Below, one piece after another: positions 7,524 to 15,881 of a stretch of DNA of 64,000 nucleotides. Source of the stretch: Candidatus Phyllobacterium onerii (GTDB taxonomy: Bacteria > Pseudomonadota > Alphaproteobacteria > Rhizobiales > Rhizobiaceae); assembly GCF_028331445.1 (NCBI RefSeq), contig NZ_JAQMHX010000002.1, positions 1 through 64,000 of the forward strand, in the 5' to 3' direction. How positions within the stretch are numbered: position 1 is the stretch's first letter; the number at the start of each line of letters is the position of its first letter. Under the pieces are notes generated by a model, which worked only from the letters and a program-made list of their open reading frames with translations, had not been told where the DNA came from and ran no database searches. Made by a program: the position numbers and the translations under genes.

Positions 7524-9692
7524 ATGCACATTGCTGCAATCAGGGACTTGGCCGCCAAGGTAAGCATCCTGCTCGTCTTGAGCATCGCTTTGTTGTGGGC
7601 ATCTTTCACAACTTCGCAAGCGCAGAAGGCATTTGCGCCGCCTCCGCCCGGCAAGATTGAGGAACTGATCAAACTCCTGGATGATCCGGAAATCAAAGCC
7701 TGGATTACCACGAAGAATAACCCGCCGCCCGCCGCAGAAGTACCCGACACGCCAACAGCGACCAACTTTATGGTTTGGTCAAACGCCATTCGGGCGCATC
7801 TGCGCGGTATCGTACAAGCCATTCCAGCCGTGCCAGCCGAGTTTTCCCAAGCACGCTCCACGATCATGACCGAAATCAACGGTCGACGTCCGGGGGCGAT
7901 CCTAGTGCTTTTTGCTGCGTTTGCCGGACTCGGCTTCGGGGCCGAATTTGCGTTCCGGCGGATTCTCGGCCGGGGAAGACGACCAATGGCGGAGTCGCCT
8001 GAGATTGAGGGTTCGCACGCGCGTCACCGTGTCATCGGTCGTTCGATTTTCACGGCCATTGCACCTTTGGTGGTCTTTGCCTTTGTCAGTGTTGGTGTCT
8101 TCCACGCCCTCACATGGCCGCCGCTCCTGGCCATGCTTGTCCTTCCCATGCTTGTCGCCCTCATCGCATGGCGTGTCATCATGCAAATGACAGCCATACT
8201 TCTTGGAACTGACCGCAGTCGAGTGAATGACAGCGGCGAAGTCCTCGCGCGCCTCATCCCCATGGACGACACGGGGGCGGCGTTCTGGTATCGCCGCGTT
8301 GCCTTCTTTGCAGGAATATTCTTCACAGGTTGGACCGTAGCCGCCATGATGACGGCGCTCAATTTTACCCCCAACGTCAAGAGCCTGATCCTCTATATAT
8401 TCGGCGTTGGGCTGCTGGCGGTTGCCTTGGAAACCGTCTGGAACCGTCCGAAAGCCCCCATCGCTTCCCGTGTCTACCGCGTCAAGGAGTGGCTGCTCAC
8501 ATGTTATCTTTGCCTGCTCTGGCTGTTGTGGGTCGCGGGCACGGGCGGGGCATTGTGGGTCGGCATCTATGTGCTCATCCTGCCGCCGATTTTGAGGACG
8601 ACAAGCACGATCGTGAAGTCGTTCTTCTCCGGTCCTGACGATACGACGGTCAAGCCCGGGAATCCGGTCTTGGAAGTGCTCATCGAGCGGACCGCGAGGG
8701 TGGTCATTATCGCGCTCGCCGCAGCTTGGCTCGCTGCTGTCGTTCGTTTCCGGGCAATCGGATTGATGGAGGACGAGGCTGCCAGCCGTATGATCCGCGG
8801 CGTACTGGGAGGCGTAGTCATTTTGCTTGCAGCGGATCTCATCTGGCATATGGTGAAGGGCTTCATCAATCAGCGCATCGAACGTGCGCGAATCGAAGGC
8901 GGCGATGAAGCAGCACTGGCCCGCAGCGGACGGCTCATGACACTGCTGCCGATCCTGCGCAATTTCCTCGCCGTGGCGATCGCCGCCATTGCAGTCATGA
9001 TGGTTCTGTCGGGGCTTGGCGTGGCAATCGGCCCATTGATCGCGGGTGCGGGCATTTTCGGCGTCGCCATCGGCTTCGGTTCGCAATCGCTGGTCAAGGA
9101 CATAATCAGCGGCATTTTCTACATGACCGATGATGCATTTCGGGTCGGAGAATATATTCAGAGCGGTAGCTACATGGGGACCGTTGAATCCTTCGGCATC
9201 CGCTCGGTCAAACTGCGCCACCATCGCGGTCCGATCTTCACCATTCCGTTCGGCACGCTGGGCGCGGTGCAGAATATGAGCCGGGATTGGGTCATCGACA
9301 AGTTCTTCATTTCGGTCAACTTCGACGTCGACCTCGTCAAGATCAAAAAATTGGTGAAGGGTGTCGGTGCGGAATTGCTAGAGGATGAGGAACTCGGCCC
9401 CTATATCATCGAAACGGTGAAGATGAAGGGCGTCGAGGCCTTTAGCGACTATGGCATCAAACTGAGCTTCGCCGTGATGACTAAGCCTGGCCACCAGTCC
9501 GCCATCCGGCGTCGCGCCTACGCGATGATCCGCGAAGCATTTGCGTTGAACGGCATCGGCTTTGCTTCCCCGACCGTGCAGGTCGCAGGCGGCGAGGATC
9601 ACGCGGCAGGTGCCGTAGCGGCTGCATCCGATACCATCACACGCAAGAAGGCTGCTGAGGCCAAACTGAAATTGGTGGAAGGCGAAAGCTGA
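7524..9692 (+). CDS. MscS-family mechanosensitive channel, large form
   Basis: A 722-residue inner-membrane protein. It has a signal-like N-terminus, a periplasmic Pro-rich part to about residue 120, and a series of membrane helices. The MscS core lies at about residues 490-690: the pore helix GPLIAGAGIFGVAIGFGSQS, then the beta domain with VGEYIQ and TIPFGTLG. Such channels open on membrane tension and release solutes on osmotic downshift. The large N-terminal part is like the YbiO/MscK-size members. The start is chosen at ATG 7524 after GGGG; the same first codons appear as a stump at 25897. A remnant of an hlyD gene just upstream shows that it once followed such a gene. Confidence 0.9.
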   Translation: MHIAAIRDLAAKVSILLVLSIALLWASFTTSQAQKAFAPPPPGKIEELIKLLDDPEIKAWITTKNNPPPAAEVPDTPTATNFMVWSNAIRAHLRGIVQAIPAVPAEFSQARSTIMTEINGRRPGAILVLFAAFAGLGFGAEFAFRRILGRGRRPMAESPEIEGSHARHRVIGRSIFTAIAPLVVFAFVSVGVFHALTWPPLLAMLVLPMLVALIAWRVIMQMTAILLGTDRSRVNDSGEVLARLIPMDDTGAAFWYRRVAFFAGIFFTGWTVAAMMTALNFTPNVKSLILYIFGVGLLAVALETVWNRPKAPIASRVYRVKEWLLTCYLCLLWLLWVAGTGGALWVGIYVLILPPILRTTSTIVKSFFSGPDDTTVKPGNPVLEVLIERTARVVIIALAAAWLAAVVRFRAIGLMEDEAASRMIRGVLGGVVILLAADLIWHMVKGFINQRIERARIEGGDEAALARSGRLMTLLPILRNFLAVAIAAIAVMMVLSGLGVAIGPLIAGAGIFGVAIGFGSQSLVKDIISGIFYMTDDAFRVGEYIQSGSYMGTVESFGIRSVKLRHHRGPIFTIPFGTLGAVQNMSRDWVIDKFFISVNFDVDLVKIKKLVKGVGAELLEDEELGPYIIETVKMKGVEAFSDYGIKLSFAVMTKPGHQSAIRRRAYAMIREAFALNGIGFASPTVQVAGGEDHAAGAVAAASDTITRKKAAEAKLKLVEGES

Positions 9693-9797
9693 GCCAACGA
9701 GGGAGATCGTGTGCGAGGTGTTGCTGAAGACGAAGCTTCTGAACCTGGAACGTTTTCAGCCAACGGGGACATCAACAGGGTCTGGGAGGATCGAAAA

Positions 9798-10133
9798 ATG
9801 AGCGTGTTCGTGGCCGAGATTTTAGGACGAGGAATAGTCGCTTTCGACGCGGCGACCGAAGACGATGCCAAGGCGCTTCTGTCGGACGAGGCGCTACGGC
9901 GGGATCTGCATGTGTTCCAAAACCAGGGCCGTTGCCTCTGGGACGGTTTCGCGGAAATCAATTTGCGTAAGGCGCTGCCGAAGGAAACCGAAATCTGGCA
10001 GGCCAGCCGCGCGAGGGCTGGCCAGTCGGGCGAGTTTGATGGTCACGAGGACTGGCGTATCTTCCTGCTTCCGGTTGTCGACCCTTCGAGATTCGATGAT
10101 GACGACGATGATGACCGGGATGACGGCGACTAA
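9798..10133 (+). CDS. Conserved hypothetical protein with acidic tail
   Basis: A 111-residue soluble product. The start at 9798 follows GGGAGGA; the open frame upstream to 9711 overlaps no feature and has no site. The N-terminal half contains a YCII-like small alpha/beta sequence (AEILGRGIVAFDAATEDDAK), and the last 15 residues are almost all Asp. No function can be assigned. It lies 105 bases after the mscS-type gene on the same strand and may be co-transcribed. Confidence 0.6.
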   Translation: MSVFVAEILGRGIVAFDAATEDDAKALLSDEALRRDLHVFQNQGRCLWDGFAEINLRKALPKETEIWQASRARAGQSGEFDGHEDWRIFLLPVVDPSRFDDDDDDDRDDGD

Positions 10134-10145
10134 GAGTTCAGGCGC

Positions 10146-10510
10146 TTACAACGGGGCGAAGCCGGCCTTGCTCAGGCCAGCGCCAAGCTGGTCAATGAGC
10201 GCGGACGTATATTGGCGCGCGGTCATATTGGAGCGAAACGTCGTCCAGAACTGATCGCGCCGTTGCTTCAGACGGCTGGCAGCCTCACGGGAGGCCGTCG
10301 CATTTCCTAGTTGTCCCGCCGCGGCGAGACGCAACCATTGCCCAAGGTTGGGTTGGCCAGCTCACGGCATAGTTCGATTGCGTTTATCACCCCGTGCGCG
10401 CCGGCGAAGCGGATTGCCAGGCGCGTGACAAGACTACGGCGGATTTCGACTTCGGGCCTCTGGTCGAGGACAATCTGCTCGATGCCCGACCGCAACGATT
10501 CTCCCGTCAC
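10146..10510 (-). pseudogene. Frameshifted gene remnant, unknown family
   Basis: Two minus-strand frames join into one plausible sequence: IEQIVLDQRPEVEIRRSLVT through ELANPTLGN (to about 10335), then, one base out of frame, QLGNATASREAASRLKQRRD to the stop at 10146. Composition and codon use look coding in both parts. A single indel near 10335 explains the break. The 5' end is not clear. Not recognised. Confidence 0.4.
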
Positions 10511-10847
10511 AGGATTGACTATTTGCCACCAGACCGAGCGGGCGGCATCGCCGTCAGCTTCACTGTGGTCTTGGTCCTATGATCCTGATGAAATGAACCA
10601 ACTGAAAATATTGAAAACTATCCGGAAGCGCAGCGCGCCCGCGCATTGGCATCGGCAAAATTGCAGGTTGCGCTGCGGCTGGCAGCGCAATTTACGTCGG
10701 GCTATTTCCTCGGTAAAGATTGCGTAGTTTCCCGGCGAGCTTAGGTGGGAAGCCCGATTGTGGCCGAAAGCGGCGGCATCCAATGATGCGATTGCCGTGG
10801 CGGCGGTTGATCCATCCTCCTCAGTGTCTTTGTGATATGTTTCGGCC
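10511..10847. other. Intergenic, no supportable gene
   Basis: A minus-strand frame from 10849 to 10577 is open but starts on the same bases as the more convincing plus-strand membrane protein gene at 10848, lacks a ribosome binding site and has a low-likelihood composition. Nothing else is seen. Confidence 0.4.
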
Positions 10848-11069
10848 ATGAAAGAATCGCGCAAGGCACAGATCATACTTCGGGCGACGTTCTACAACGG
10901 CTTGGCCATTACCCTGTTCGCTGTCGCCGGACTCGGTTCTTATTTCTTTTTTGCCAGGTTCAGTCACGATCGATTATGGGGCCTTGTCATCCTAGCCTCG
11001 GCGCTGCTCGTCAGCATTGTTCTGCATCAAATAGGCTACCGGCATCTGCGCAGGCTGGACGAGGATTAG
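10848..11069 (+). CDS. Small two-helix membrane protein
   Basis: A 73-residue product with a basic N-terminus (MKESRKAQ), two hydrophobic helices (about residues 18-36 and 43-60) and a basic C-terminal end (HLRRLDED). No strong Shine-Dalgarno site precedes the ATG, which lowers confidence in the exact start. Family not recognised. Confidence 0.5.
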   Translation: MKESRKAQIILRATFYNGLAITLFAVAGLGSYFFFARFSHDRLWGLVILASALLVSIVLHQIGYRHLRRLDED

Positions 11070-11536
11070 ATGGGCGGGACTTCCGGCTCAACCCGCTACT
11101 TACGCTGGTTGATCGCAATTACTCAATCGCGTTCCTTTGCCCGCGGTGTGGCAGGACAGTGGCTTTGCAGTGCGATGGACAATCGCCATTGTTGGAACTG
11201 CTCGTTTATCCAACAGTAACCTTAAGTCGAAATGGCTGTTGATCAGTAGCAACTCGGTTATTGATTGTCCCTTGACGTTTGTCGCAAGCGAACGTCTCGA
11301 CCCAGCCCTGCAGAGTCCACAAGCCATGCGGGCTGGGTCTTTTCCTTCCCCTTCGAAAAGGAACTATTCCGGCCCGCCTCAGGGGAACTCCTGATTGTCG
11401 CCTGCCCCATCGGAGCGTAAATTATCGGGGTACTCTGGTGGAAGTTCCTGAAAAAGCCAGCCATGAAGACCACGGCCTGCTGAACTGGCCATCCTGCCTT
11501 CAGCGAAAATGGCAACCCTGTAGGGGAGTTTTAATT
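11070..11536. other. Intergenic leader region with one terminator
   Basis: Apart from the hairpin at 11299-11343, I see no gene or RNA in this stretch. It precedes the second Gln/Arg-rich peptide gene and contains two GGAAC sequences without a matching downstream element. Confidence 0.4.
11299..11343 (+). terminator. Rho-independent terminator
   Basis: GACCCAGCCC (11299-11308) pairs perfectly with GGGCTGGGTC (11330-11339), followed by TTTT. The 21-base loop is large. It lies 230 bases after the small membrane protein gene, so it either ends a long 3' untranslated region or a short non-coding transcript. Confidence 0.65.
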
Positions 11537-11794
11537 ATGCCTAAATTAGAGCCTCTAATTACTGCAGCGGTGATTGCAATTTCCTTTTTAAGTTTTTCAG
11601 AAATATCATTCGCGGCTCAGCAAGCGCAACAGCGCCAACAAGCGCGTGACGTTCGCCAACAAGCTCGCCCCGAAGCTCGACAAACGAAGCAAGATTGTCG
11701 TGCGGCCAACCAGAAGAGCAACGCTGCGTGCCGTCAAGACAAGCAACATACTAAGCAGGACGCTCGTAAGACGGGCCGAAACATAAAGTATTGA
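11537..11794 (+). CDS. Small exported Gln/Arg-rich protein (copy 2)
   Basis: An 85-residue paralogue of the product of 5234-5491, same length throughout. The signal peptide diverges (cleavage probably after ISFA), but the mature part from QQRQQARD onward is almost identical, including the two Cys. GGGGAG lies upstream of the ATG. The first codons are AT-rich compared with the rest. A clear terminator begins six bases after the stop. Function unknown; the conservation points to a selected role. Confidence 0.8.
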   Translation: MPKLEPLITAAVIAISFLSFSEISFAAQQAQQRQQARDVRQQARPEARQTKQDCRAANQKSNAACRQDKQHTKQDARKTGRNIKY

Positions 11795-11800
11795 GGTGGA

Positions 11801-11827
11801 GGCTCGGCATTCAGTCGAGCCTTTTTT
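11801..11827 (+). terminator. Rho-independent terminator of the Gln/Arg-rich peptide gene
   Basis: GGCTCG (11801-11806) and CGAGCC (11816-11821) form the stem, followed by six T residues. Confidence 0.85.
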
Positions 11828-11957
11828 GATAGCCGGATCACGCATTGGTCTAACAAACCATGGAGACGGGGTAGTCGTTAGCGCAGTTGACGACGACCAC
11901 CATACAAATTTCAGCAATTAAACAAGGTGCAACGGGCACCCACAAAGGGGAACATTC

Positions 11958-12485
11958 ATGCGAAACTTCCTGACACTCATCGCGGCTACGACGATAACAG
12001 TTTCGTCTGCGATAGCAGCTAACGCACAAAGCCAAAATCCCCTCCCTAAGGCGAGCGATGTGCTCGTCCGATATGGGAAGGACATCGACGGCTGGACCAT
12101 CTATACAAATCAAACTCGCGGAGATTGTTTGATCGTGCGCGACTTTGGCCAAGGATCGGTGCAAATGGGCGTTACCGCAAATCAGGAGGTCGGATATCTC
12201 GGCGTGTTCACGAAGGCGGATATCGGCCTTAAGAACGGGAACACGACGGACATCTTCGTCGCTCTCGACCGCAATCTTTACAAGGGTGTCGCTACCAGCA
12301 CGAGTGGTGAACTCAAAGGCGGACTTTCTGGCGGCTACATCTTGACAGACGACCCGAAGTTCAAGCGAGACGTAGCAAAGAAATATGAAATGACCGTGTT
12401 TCCCGAGACCAAGGGGACCTTCGTCGTCGATCTGAAGGGGACTTTCAAGGCAATGGCAGCGGGAAAAAAGTGTCTCAAGCATTGA
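11958..12485 (+). CDS. Periplasmic hypothetical protein (family shared with 27291-27788)
   Basis: A 175-residue product with a signal peptide (cleavage after AANA). The mature part has the pattern GWTIYTNQTRGDCLIVRDF near the start, a second Cys five residues from the end (KKCLKH), and an alternating hydrophobic pattern typical of a small beta protein. AAGGGG precedes the ATG. The product of 27291-27788 shares the layout: GWDIYVKSSTGPGCMIMRD, a VVVDLRGT block matching VVDLKGT, and a terminal Cys. The paired Cys may form a disulfide. Function unknown; the region between the copies is full of duplicated modules. Confidence 0.8.
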   Translation: MRNFLTLIAATTITVSSAIAANAQSQNPLPKASDVLVRYGKDIDGWTIYTNQTRGDCLIVRDFGQGSVQMGVTANQEVGYLGVFTKADIGLKNGNTTDIFVALDRNLYKGVATSTSGELKGGLSGGYILTDDPKFKRDVAKKYEMTVFPETKGTFVVDLKGTFKAMAAGKKCLKH

Positions 12486-12518
12486 CCGGGCGCTCGTAGC
12501 GAGCACTGGCGCAAAAGA

Positions 12519-12549
12519 CCCGCCGTTGGGGTTCAAGCACAACGACGGG
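12519..12549 (+). terminator. Possible terminator hairpin
   Basis: CCCGCCGTTG (12519-12528) pairs with CAACGACGGG (12540-12549) with one mismatch. No U tract follows, so this may be only a stabilising 3' hairpin. Confidence 0.35.
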
Positions 12550-12971
12550 TAGGGGTAACCAATCGGGACGGGTATGGACACGATTGGACAATTAATTATG
12601 TCGCAAAAGAGGCCTTGCCACAATCGGGACTTTCCCTAGGTAACAAGGTCACTTTGTCAACCCAAGGCCCACCTTCGTGCATTTGATTTTTCCCTGCGAC
12701 AGGGCAAACCGGCCCAGTCGACTCGAAGGGCTTTAACCATTGGAAACAGCAACCCCGACCGCCGGATCCATTTGGTCCGTACTGCCTCGACAAACATAGC
12801 GTAGCAAGCTGCTCACGATGGATGTATGGTCTGTTCTGCAAGAGAACAGCCGAGTCGTTAAACCGCGCATGGGTTCGAAAGGCGATGGATGACCGAGACG
12901 TCCAGCCGAGATCGCCATGAAAACATCCCGAAGTCCCGGCACCGCCGGCTCATCAAAATGGACCCGCCTAA
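12550..12971. other. Intergenic, nothing assigned
   Basis: About 420 bases before the MarC-type gene. A short imperfect palindrome, CTGTTCT...AGAACAG, lies near 12833-12850. No gene is seen. Confidence 0.35.
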
Positions 12972-13661
12972 ATGAACGCGACCATAAATACGTTCGTCCT
13001 CGTCTTGGCATCGATCTTTCCGGTGGTCAATCCGCCAGGTTCCGCACTCGTCTTCCTCGGGTTGACCCGTGGTGCAACACCTGAGATCCGCGCTGTCCTT
13101 GCGCGCCGGATCGCGTTGAACTCGTTCGTCCTCCTGGTCTGTTCGTTCTTGCTTGGCGCGCTCATCCTCCAGTTTTACGGGATTTCAATTCCCATACTTC
13201 GCGTCGCTGGCGGGTTCATTGTCGCTGTCTCAGGTTGGAAACTTCTTAATGAAGGAAGCAAGAAGGAACTGGAAGCGCCGGCAGGCGGAGTTCCGCGCAC
13301 CAATCTGCTGGATCAGGCCTTCTATCCCCTGACCCTCCCACTCACGACAGGGCCAGGCTCCATGGCCGTGGTGATCAGCATCGGGCTTTCGGAGGCGACG
13401 GTTACGGGTCCTGCCGAAAGGCTCATATTCGTCATGGCAAGCGTCGTCGCCATAGCCGTTCTGGCATTGACCATCCTGCTTTGCTTCAGCTATGCGGATC
13501 GCAGCCAAAGGATTCTGGGCCCTGGCGGCACCGATATCGCCGTGCGGCTTTCGGCATTCATTCTGTTTTGCCTCGGCTTGCAGATCTTCTGGTCGGGCGG
13601 AAGCGAGTTGTTGAGATCCCTTCTCTACGCAGGTTCTCCTCCGCCGCTACCCACGCCGTAG
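12972..13661 (+). CDS. MarC/UPF0056-family membrane protein
   Basis: A 229-residue inner-membrane protein with six predicted helices. It has the family features: FPVVNPPGSALVFLGLT in the first helix, a GGFIVAVSGW segment, and FYPLTLPLTTGPGSMAVVI in the middle. These proteins (also called the NAAT family) were once linked to multiple antibiotic resistance, but the substrate is not settled. Length is normal. No strong Shine-Dalgarno site precedes the ATG. It converges with the antiporter gene that ends 23 bases downstream on the other strand. Confidence 0.9.
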   Translation: MNATINTFVLVLASIFPVVNPPGSALVFLGLTRGATPEIRAVLARRIALNSFVLLVCSFLLGALILQFYGISIPILRVAGGFIVAVSGWKLLNEGSKKELEAPAGGVPRTNLLDQAFYPLTLPLTTGPGSMAVVISIGLSEATVTGPAERLIFVMASVVAIAVLALTILLCFSYADRSQRILGPGGTDIAVRLSAFILFCLGLQIFWSGGSELLRSLLYAGSPPPLPTP

Positions 13662-13683
13662 TCGGCAACAGGGCAAGTCGAAT

Positions 13684-15375
13684 TTAGCCGGCTATGACCC
13701 CCACGATCACCGTTCCCCAGGTTGTAAGCAGGATATGTCCAATGGGGACCGCTGGTGTATAGCCGAGCACGGCAACCGGACTCCCCGACCGGTCCTGCAC
13801 AGCTGCCATGCCGGCGGTCATTGTCTGCGCTCCTGCCAGCCCGCCGAGGAGCAGTATGGGGTTCATGCCGAGCAGGTAGCGCCCAACGTAGAGTCCTACG
13901 AACATGGGCATCAGGGTAACGACCATGCCGCCGAACAGCAGGCCTACGCCCGCCTCCGCGATGGCTGAGAAGAAGATGGGGCCGGCATGGAGGCCGGTCA
14001 TTGCCACGAAGGCGGCAAGACCAAGTGCCGTCATCAGCGAGACGGCTCCGTCCGGTATGCGGCCAAAGAGCGGAAAGCGCGTGCGCATATGCCCCACGAC
14101 GAGCCCCGCCAGCAACGTTCCCACGCTGGTGCTCAAAGAGATTCGCATATCCCCGATAGGAAAGGTGACGAGAACGCCGACAAGCCCTCCAAGGAAGATT
14201 GCGAGGCCGAGAACGAAGAAGTCGGTCGAGGCCGTTGGTGTGATAGTGACACCTACCCGCTTGGCGGCGCGCGAGACGACAGCCTCCGGCCCCACCAACC
14301 GCAGAACGTCGCCGCGCTGCACCAAGATCCCAGGTGCAAGCGGAAGGTTCTGGCTCCCGCGCGTGATGGCTCGTAGATAGAGGCTGCGGGTCCAGTCTTC
14401 CTTGGCCGCGTCCGCGATACTCCGGCCGTCAAGGTCGCGGCTTGTTACAAGGACGTCGGCGACTGACACTGGGATATCCAGGAGTTCGCGATCCTCTACC
14501 TCGGCGGCACGCTGACCGAGCAACTCCACCAGGGTCTCTCGCCTGCCGGACACCGCGACCACATCCTCTGGGCTCAAGACGAACTCCGGGCTTGCCTCAA
14601 TAACTCGCTCGCCGCGTCGCACGCGCTGGATGAACAGCCGGTGCTCCGGAAATTTAGCCTCAGCTGCAGCTACGGATAGTCCTGCGATTGGCGCGCCCTC
14701 CGCGATCCGGTAGGCGCGCAACTCGAACCTATGCCAAGCGGACGCGACCCCCGCCGCCGTCCGCGTAATGCCGAGCTCGTGCTCCAGCTTAAGCGCCTCG
14801 GCTGCCAGGTCGATGCCAAGCAATTTTGGGCCCAGCACACTGCAGAACAAAATGACGCCAACGGCGCCAAAGACGTAGCAGACCGCGTCGGCCACCGCGA
14901 CATGTGCGACCAGCCGGGCACGCTCATCCTCCATAAGCGGGAGCGCGTTGATGGCTTCAGTCGCCGTGCCCATCGCCGGACTCTCTGTGAGAGCGCCCGA
15001 CACGAGTCCCGCAGCAAAGCCCGGATCAAGCCCCAGGGCCTTGGCGATGACGATGGCAGTCAGCAGCCCTGTCACACACACCACCACGGCGAGCAGTACG
15101 GGCTTCAACCCGTCTCGTTTGAGGGCCTGCAGGAACTGCGGCCCGACCGAATAGCCAATGCCAAAAAGAAACAGAAGGAACAGCAACGACTTCGCCATGC
15201 CGGCAATCGGAACGTGGGCGAATTGACCGATCAAAATACCGGCGAAGAGGGAGCCGGTAACAGGCCCAAGGCCGAAGCCTCTGACCTTCACGCCACCGAT
15301 CAAGTAGCCGATGCTGATCGCAAGAAACACGGCGAGCTCCGGATACTTGACTAGGAATTGCTCGAACCAAACCAT
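13684..15375 (-). CDS. AspT/YidE-family antiporter, copy 1 (orphan)
   Basis: A 563-residue inner-membrane carrier with the Asp-Al_Ex duplicated layout: helices to about residue 180, two central TrkA_C (RCK_C-type) domains at about 205-370, then helices to the end. It has IGYLIGG at the start and GALTESPAMGTATEAINALP and GAQTMTAGMAAVQ at equivalent places in the two halves. The family exchanges an amino acid for its decarboxylation product (aspartate:alanine) or similar. It is paralogous to 17645-19342. Unlike that copy it has no decarboxylase gene, but a decayed decarboxylase 3' end lies 120 bases upstream (15498-15581). GGGGAGATGG precedes the start. Confidence 0.85.
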   Translation of the reverse strand: MVWFEQFLVKYPELAVFLAISIGYLIGGVKVRGFGLGPVTGSLFAGILIGQFAHVPIAGMAKSLLFLLFLFGIGYSVGPQFLQALKRDGLKPVLLAVVVCVTGLLTAIVIAKALGLDPGFAAGLVSGALTESPAMGTATEAINALPLMEDERARLVAHVAVADAVCYVFGAVGVILFCSVLGPKLLGIDLAAEALKLEHELGITRTAAGVASAWHRFELRAYRIAEGAPIAGLSVAAAEAKFPEHRLFIQRVRRGERVIEASPEFVLSPEDVVAVSGRRETLVELLGQRAAEVEDRELLDIPVSVADVLVTSRDLDGRSIADAAKEDWTRSLYLRAITRGSQNLPLAPGILVQRGDVLRLVGPEAVVSRAAKRVGVTITPTASTDFFVLGLAIFLGGLVGVLVTFPIGDMRISLSTSVGTLLAGLVVGHMRTRFPLFGRIPDGAVSLMTALGLAAFVAMTGLHAGPIFFSAIAEAGVGLLFGGMVVTLMPMFVGLYVGRYLLGMNPILLLGGLAGAQTMTAGMAAVQDRSGSPVAVLGYTPAVPIGHILLTTWGTVIVGVIAG

Positions 15376-15497
15376 AGCCCATCTCCCCGCGACGACCTTC
15401 GCGCTTGAACACGATCAGCTCAGTATCAAGGCGCCGTGGAAAACGCGTTCAACGCTTCGCTTTTGCAGCGATCGCATTCAGGTGGCATTAGTTTGAG

Positions 15498-15581
15498 GGC
15501 CTTGGCTTTCCCGTACCGTGGATTTCCTTCACATCAAGTTTTCGCAGTGGATCGTCTCTTGGGTCAGCACCTTGCCCGACA
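15498..15581 (-). pseudogene. Stump of a decarboxylase 3' end
   Basis: On the minus strand one frame reads LRKLDVKEIHG, matching the C-terminal MRKLDVKEIHG of the Orn/Lys/Arg decarboxylase at 19356-22085. A neighbouring frame reads LTQETI against that protein's ITQETI. The nucleotide match spans about 84 bases with indels. It is what remains of a second decarboxylase gene upstream of antiporter copy 1, in the same order as the intact pair. Confidence 0.7.
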
Positions 15582-15649
15582 AAGGTTGCCGCGGCTGCTA
15601 TCTCAAGGCCGATTGTCCACACCAAGCATGCGAGCCGTCGAGACAAAAA

Positions 15650-15669
15650 GAAAGTACGTTACAGTAACG
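15650..15669 (-). promoter_or_regulatory. GTTAC-type recurring element, copy a
   Basis: On the minus strand: CGTTACTGTAACGTACTTTC, containing the perfect palindrome CGTTACTGTAACG. It matches the elements before the sulfatase and DUF992 genes at 16-17 of 20 positions. It lies upstream of the decarboxylase stump in the same orientation, about where that gene's promoter would have been. Confidence 0.5.
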
Positions 15670-15830
15670 ACAAGAGGTGAGGCTCCATCATAGGTAGGCC
15701 AGGCTGTCTTTTGTTTAAGCTTCCGGTGGAATGCGGCATAGTGTGGCCCTTCAGTGACAGCAATGACAACCCTGTCGTGGTATTTCTTATCGAGGTTGGG
15801 GGATGGCTGCGAAATTCATTGAAACTGCAG

Positions 15831-15850
15831 TACTCGAACCTACTCGAACG
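15831..15850 (+). repeat. Tandem 10-bp repeat in the porin leader
   Basis: TACTCGAACC is followed at once by TACTCGAACG, 31 bases before the porin ATG. A 10-bp period places both half-sites on one DNA face, as in binding sites of OmpR-type regulators; no regulator is assigned. Confidence 0.45.
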
Positions 15851-15881
15851 TTGGCAAATAGAAGCGCCGATGGGGGACCGC

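Noticed and set aside
7902-9224. Long open frame of 440 codons on the minus strand, antisense to the mscS-type gene
   Set aside because: It mirrors the third-position bias of the real gene, is very rich in His, Arg and Asp, has no ribosome binding site and no family features.
10577-10849. Minus-strand frame starting on the same bases as the small membrane protein gene at 10848
   Set aside because: No ribosome binding site and a random-like Cys/Arg-rich end; the plus-strand membrane protein is the better call.
15711-15881. Longer N-terminus for the porin (frame open 57 codons upstream)
   Set aside because: The signal peptide starts at 15882 with a good GGGGGA site; upstream codons would put the signal inside the protein.
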